Source: Anoplolepis gracilipes (lineage: Eukaryota; Arthropoda; Insecta; Hymenoptera; Formicidae). From it: DNA of 64,000 nt. The stretch's first letter is position 1; each line of letters begins with the position of its first letter. The notes beneath the pieces were generated by a model. It ran no database searches. It saw only the letters and a list, made by a program, of their open reading frames with translations, and was not told the origin of the DNA. Below, piece after piece: positions 60,377 to 64,000 of the stretch. The stretch covers positions 15,137,501 through 15,201,500 of the forward strand of contig NC_132975.1 in NCBI RefSeq assembly GCF_047496725.1, in the 5' to 3' direction. The translations under genes and the position numbers were made by a program.

Positions 60377-62888
60377 TTAAGCTTCGATCAATAAACCGTA
60401 TTTCAGTCCGATGTTTGTGAGACTTTGCGTCGCTGATACTCGTAACACGGCTACCACTATCGCCGCAATAGTGACAGCACCTTCTAGATACAGGCCATAC
60501 AAAATCCGTACATGACCAGCAATGGTGGAAAGACCGCCCGCCGCGGTGAAATCCAACGGAAACAGCATACTCGCTGCAATCGGTCTTGATCGCGCTATAC
60601 CAAAGCATAGTATTCCCAGAATGTAATAAGCAACTACAATAGAAACCAAGATATTTCATTTTAATTATTATATTTACCTTAATATATTGCCTGAGTAATT
60701 GTTTTTTTAAATCTATTTTTTATAGCACAAAAGCTTCATATAATAAAAATATTACAATTTTTAAATTATCATTATGAAATCCTCATTGCAGTCAATTAAA
60801 GTTTCTGTGAAAGATCTTGAATATCCTATAATAAGCATACTAATATGAAAAAATACAAATGTGTTGTTGTAAGCTATTTCAACTTATAAAAGCCATATTC
60901 TGTAATTTCTATACAAATTTAGATGACAATAATTGTGCGAGTCGAAATAAGTATTTACTTGAACAGACAAACGGTAGGACTTTGACCCATCTTGGCTTGG
61001 GCATTGTAGAACAGTTCGATTCCATGTTGTCGAGTCGTACGCCTCGTCTGGCAAATGCATATCTTTGCAGACGAAGTGCCACCATCACGCCGAAATTTAG
61101 TATGAGAAGAAAATGCGCGGGAATGCCAATAGCAGCAAAAATTACTCCTACCGTACGACCGATAGTAGTTCGCGGAACGGGCGCTCCAAAACCTATAAAA
61201 TTTAAAAAAATACAACAACAGTAAGATATGAGAAGTTACGAGATAAAATTTTTTAAATATAAAAAAAAATTAACATATACTGTTATATTTATATAGTATC
61301 AATTCTTCAAGCTAATTATTTCAAGAATTAATCTCAATATATTATTAACATGCCTAAAGTAGTGATTAGCGATATCGCGAACAGCACGCAACCGGGAAAT
61401 GTCCACAATTGTCCGCTATTGCCACCCTCGCCGTAACCGGAACTAACGGCGACCAAGAGTAGTTCCTCGTGTTTGGCCACGTACTGACGAACTTTGTCGC
61501 TCCACAACGGCTCCACGTCCTGATCTCGTTCTGTACGCAATTGTCGCAACTCGGTCGCCAGACCGACCGCCAGATCTTTCTGCATGCTCTTTAGTGACAC
61601 GACCTGCTCGCGTTCTCGTGGCCCTTCCGCGGCACAAAACGCCGCCGCGCCTGCCACTGTCCACATAACGAGCAGCCATAAAAGGCCTACGACGAATTAT
61701 TTTAAATTAATTTAATAAAAAGGTAATATATAAAATATTTAAAATAATATGTTTAAAATTATGAAACTGAATCAGCTGGCAGTACCAAATTGCGAGAACG
61801 CTAATCGTCCTAGAAATCTTAGATATTTCCAGAGTCTCGAAGAATCGGAGGAGGAATTTCCATTATCCTCTTCGATGTCTCTAAGAGACGGCAATACTCT
61901 CAATCGTAGCGGTAATCCTTCTATGGTCTGAATAGCCACGGACTTTGTCCATTTCGTCGGTATTATACCATTCTTCAAATGAGGCGAGATATCCGTAGAT
62001 ATCGTAGTCAGTGTATCTGTAATATCTATTTTTATTTATAATTTATATATATATATATATATATATTTGGTAAAAAAGATAAAATTTATAACATACACAT
62101 ATATATGTATGTGAGACTTTTCATTATATACATTATTAATAACAATAATACAGTATTAATAATGTCCTTTTTTTAAATTTAAAATTCATTGACATACATC
62201 GAAGAATGATTACACCAAAAAGTCAAGTCAATTTGTCTTTAGGTTCTCGATGAAAGTTGCATTAGGAAAACACACAGTGATCGATTGTTTGAAACTTGGT
62301 ACCGTATACACGTCCCCTTTCAATGTTATATACCATTCCCCCTATATGAAACTACTATTACGTGACAGATTTTTTTCAATGCTTTTTTACACGTGCGCGA
62401 GAATATTAATTATTGAGCATTTAAGAATATATTTTACAAATTCTTGCATTTTATCTTTAATCTTTTGCATTATTCAAAACTTATAAATATCATTGTTTTA
62501 TTGTTTTATTTATATATATAAAAATAAAAAAGTTTTAAAAACACGTACCGACGCCACAGACGACATCATCGTCGTCGTCTCTCTCATCATCCTGTGCATG
62601 ATGCTCCGTCATCCTCATGCGAAATTCGGTGATATTACGATGTACAGCAGCATCCTTGAAGAGAGATGTGTCCTTGATTTGTGGATGAATCAAGTTTCTG
62701 CAGAGGCGACGGTGCCGGTTTCCGATGCTGAAGATGAGAGAGGACCGCGGGTCCACGGCATGTCGTTTGCGCGATACGGCCACGACGGATTCCGGGGTGT
62801 GTGGTAACGTCGCGATGTCCGGCACGTCACTGACAGGCGTCGCGACGCTCTCAACGGCCGGTGGTTGCGGAAAAAGTGGCACATGCAT
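60377..62888 (-). CDS. Two-pore-domain potassium channel (K2P) with atypical second pore
   Basis: Five minus-strand exons join in phase: 62888-62549, 62016-61786, 61686-61354, 61192-60959 and 60633-60377, giving 464 residues. A long cytosolic N-terminus of about 190 residues precedes M1 (LLWLLVMWTVAGAAAF, 192-207), followed by a cap-like helical region rich in Glu/Arg. The first pore (LWTFPGCVLFAISLITTLG) continues FG, giving the filter TTLGFG at 299-304, and M2 (TVGVIFAAIGIPAHFLLI) follows. M3 (YYILGILCFGIA, 382-393) leads to a second pore-like segment, FPLDFTAAGGLSTIAGHV, and M4 (431-446). Canonical K2P second filters read T-T/I-x-G-Y/F/L-G; here STIAGH sits at 415-420. K2P channels set resting potassium leak. 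The exon 3 donor is GC, not GT. The K2P family call is firm, the subfamily is not known. Confidence 0.85.
60712..60879. repeat. 168-bp duplicated block, copy 2 (K2P intron)
   Basis: Lies in the K2P intron between exons 60377-60633 and 60959-61192. It differs from copy 1 by about eight substitutions, all transitions, and two single-base indels. Confidence 0.9.
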
Positions 62889-64000
62889 CGGTTAAGGTCA
62901 AGATTATGACCGTGCTCTACAATCCGATCATATTCTTCCGCAATCGATCACGTAATCGTCGATATTTCACGCGTCGTACCTTCCTCGTTTCAGCGTTCCT
63001 CAGAATCCTCCCCAGGAGATTCGTCTCAACTAGGTAACGACGTCCCCGAGCACTTGTTGAATCGGCTCATCCCACAAAGCGTTCCCCAGATGCGCTTCGC
63101 TGGTATTCCCAAGGGACTGTACATTCCCCTGGGAATTCTTTAGAATTTTAACGTCTTGGAAACATGATCTCATGCAAAATTTCTGTCGACATATACATTT
63201 GTTGCACAGTGATTTTATTTTTGTTGTTGGACATACGCCAGCAACGTTTAATTCGCATTATTTATTTTCGATATTCAATCCCAACTTGTGGCAAATATTA
63301 ATCGTTACATATTAGTTCATTGACAGTTGGACTTTTCGATTCTAATAATTTTGATTTGTCGCACGATCGCGCTTTACCTATCTGTTGTAGGACTTTTTTT
63401 GTTGCTTATTCATCTAAGAACATAAAAGAGTTGAATCGATGAACTCTGCATGGAAACAATGCTTATATACTTTATTAATAATAAACTGTCTCTACGCTGT
63501 TGAATACACATGTGAATTATAGCATAATAACTAATTTATGATTTTTAACTTGATAATCAGCATGTGCCGTATCTTTCACTTACCTAATTTACCAACTATA
63601 AATATTCTTAAATAGATATTTTGATAAATATATTTGTCATGATCAAGTTTACTCGAATTACTTCGAAATATTTCGAATCTTATCGTCAAATTCATAATGA
63701 AGAAAACAAAAAAAAACAGGAAAAGAGATGAGCAAGATTATAACATCGGCGATTCGACACCTCGAAGAATCATGGAACTACTGAAATCTCGTGAAAATTT
63801 CGTGCATTCGGCGCATTGCACTGCTGCACAACCGGAAGGGAGTGCTATAGGTATACAATACTTTTCTGTGTATGCGAATCGCTGAAATTAGAATACGCTT
63901 TTGGAATCAATGTAGACGACTCTTAAATGATCCATAGTATTTTGTCTAGAACTAATTGCACACGTGTCTCACCTTCGATTCGACATACATATTCATAGAT
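62889..64000. other. 5' flank of the K2P gene and right window end
   Basis: CpG-richer sequence up to about 63120 fits the K2P promoter or leader. The rest is AT-rich. A 62-codon plus-strand frame at 63697-63885 (MKKTKKNRKRDEQDYNIG) contains mixed, protein-like residues and a donor-like TAG|GTATAC at 63850; it may be a first exon of a gene to the right, but nothing links it. Confidence 0.4.

Noticed and set aside
1..64000. tRNA, rRNA, CRISPR, viral or transposase genes
   Set aside because: Read for and not seen. No cloverleaf-like sequence with a TTCGANNC arm was convincing, and no reverse transcriptase or transposase motif was found.

Overview
The window is nuclear DNA from an insect, most likely a hymenopteran and plausibly an ant. 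The signs are an AT-rich background with many TA, GA/CT and CA microsatellites (several over 60 bp), CpG-rich coding islands, short introns of about 75-150 bp inside compact genes, multi-kilobase introns near promoters, and protein families typical of insects. No prokaryotic or viral gene was recognised. Exon models were built by hand from reading frame, splice-site and phase agreement; none was checked against a database.

Layout. Positions 1-1403 (minus) hold the first 467 codons of a large unassigned gene that runs off the left edge. From 1.4 to 25.7 kb the sequence is mostly AT-rich and non-coding. It holds three isolated candidate coding exons (6500-6655 minus, 15699-15828 minus, 17387-17424 plus), CpG-rich promoter-like islands and a non-autonomous hAT-like element (22528-23332). 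At 25.8-28.5 kb two small multi-exon genes of about 230 and 222 residues lie in tandem on the plus strand and share a C-terminal motif. Uvrag (PI3K complex II, autophagy and endosome maturation) follows on the minus strand in nine exons (30017-33468). A Lbc-family RhoGEF (C1-DH-PH-coiled coil) is head-to-head with it and spans 35387-50049. Its reading frame continues in phase past a UGA for 49 codons.

The right end is compact. Wdr89 (minus, 53978-56074) and the mitochondrial Hsp40 Tid1/DNAJA3 (plus, 56703-59632, several alternative C-termini) share a 628-bp bidirectional promoter that contains a 374-bp MITE. A two-pore-domain potassium channel (minus, 60377-62888) closes the set. Its second pore lacks a canonical selectivity filter, and a GC-AG intron splits a codon of its first filter. 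A 168-bp block of Tid1 intron is duplicated in a K2P intron.

The genes form no pathway or operon. They are ordinary eukaryotic neighbours, with two head-to-head pairs (Uvrag/RhoGEF and Wdr89/Tid1) and two convergent pairs (RhoGEF/Wdr89 and Tid1/K2P). The observations most worth a second look are the RhoGEF stop-codon readthrough candidate, the degenerate K2P pore with its GC-AG intron, the Tid1/K2P intron duplication and the MITE in the shared promoter.
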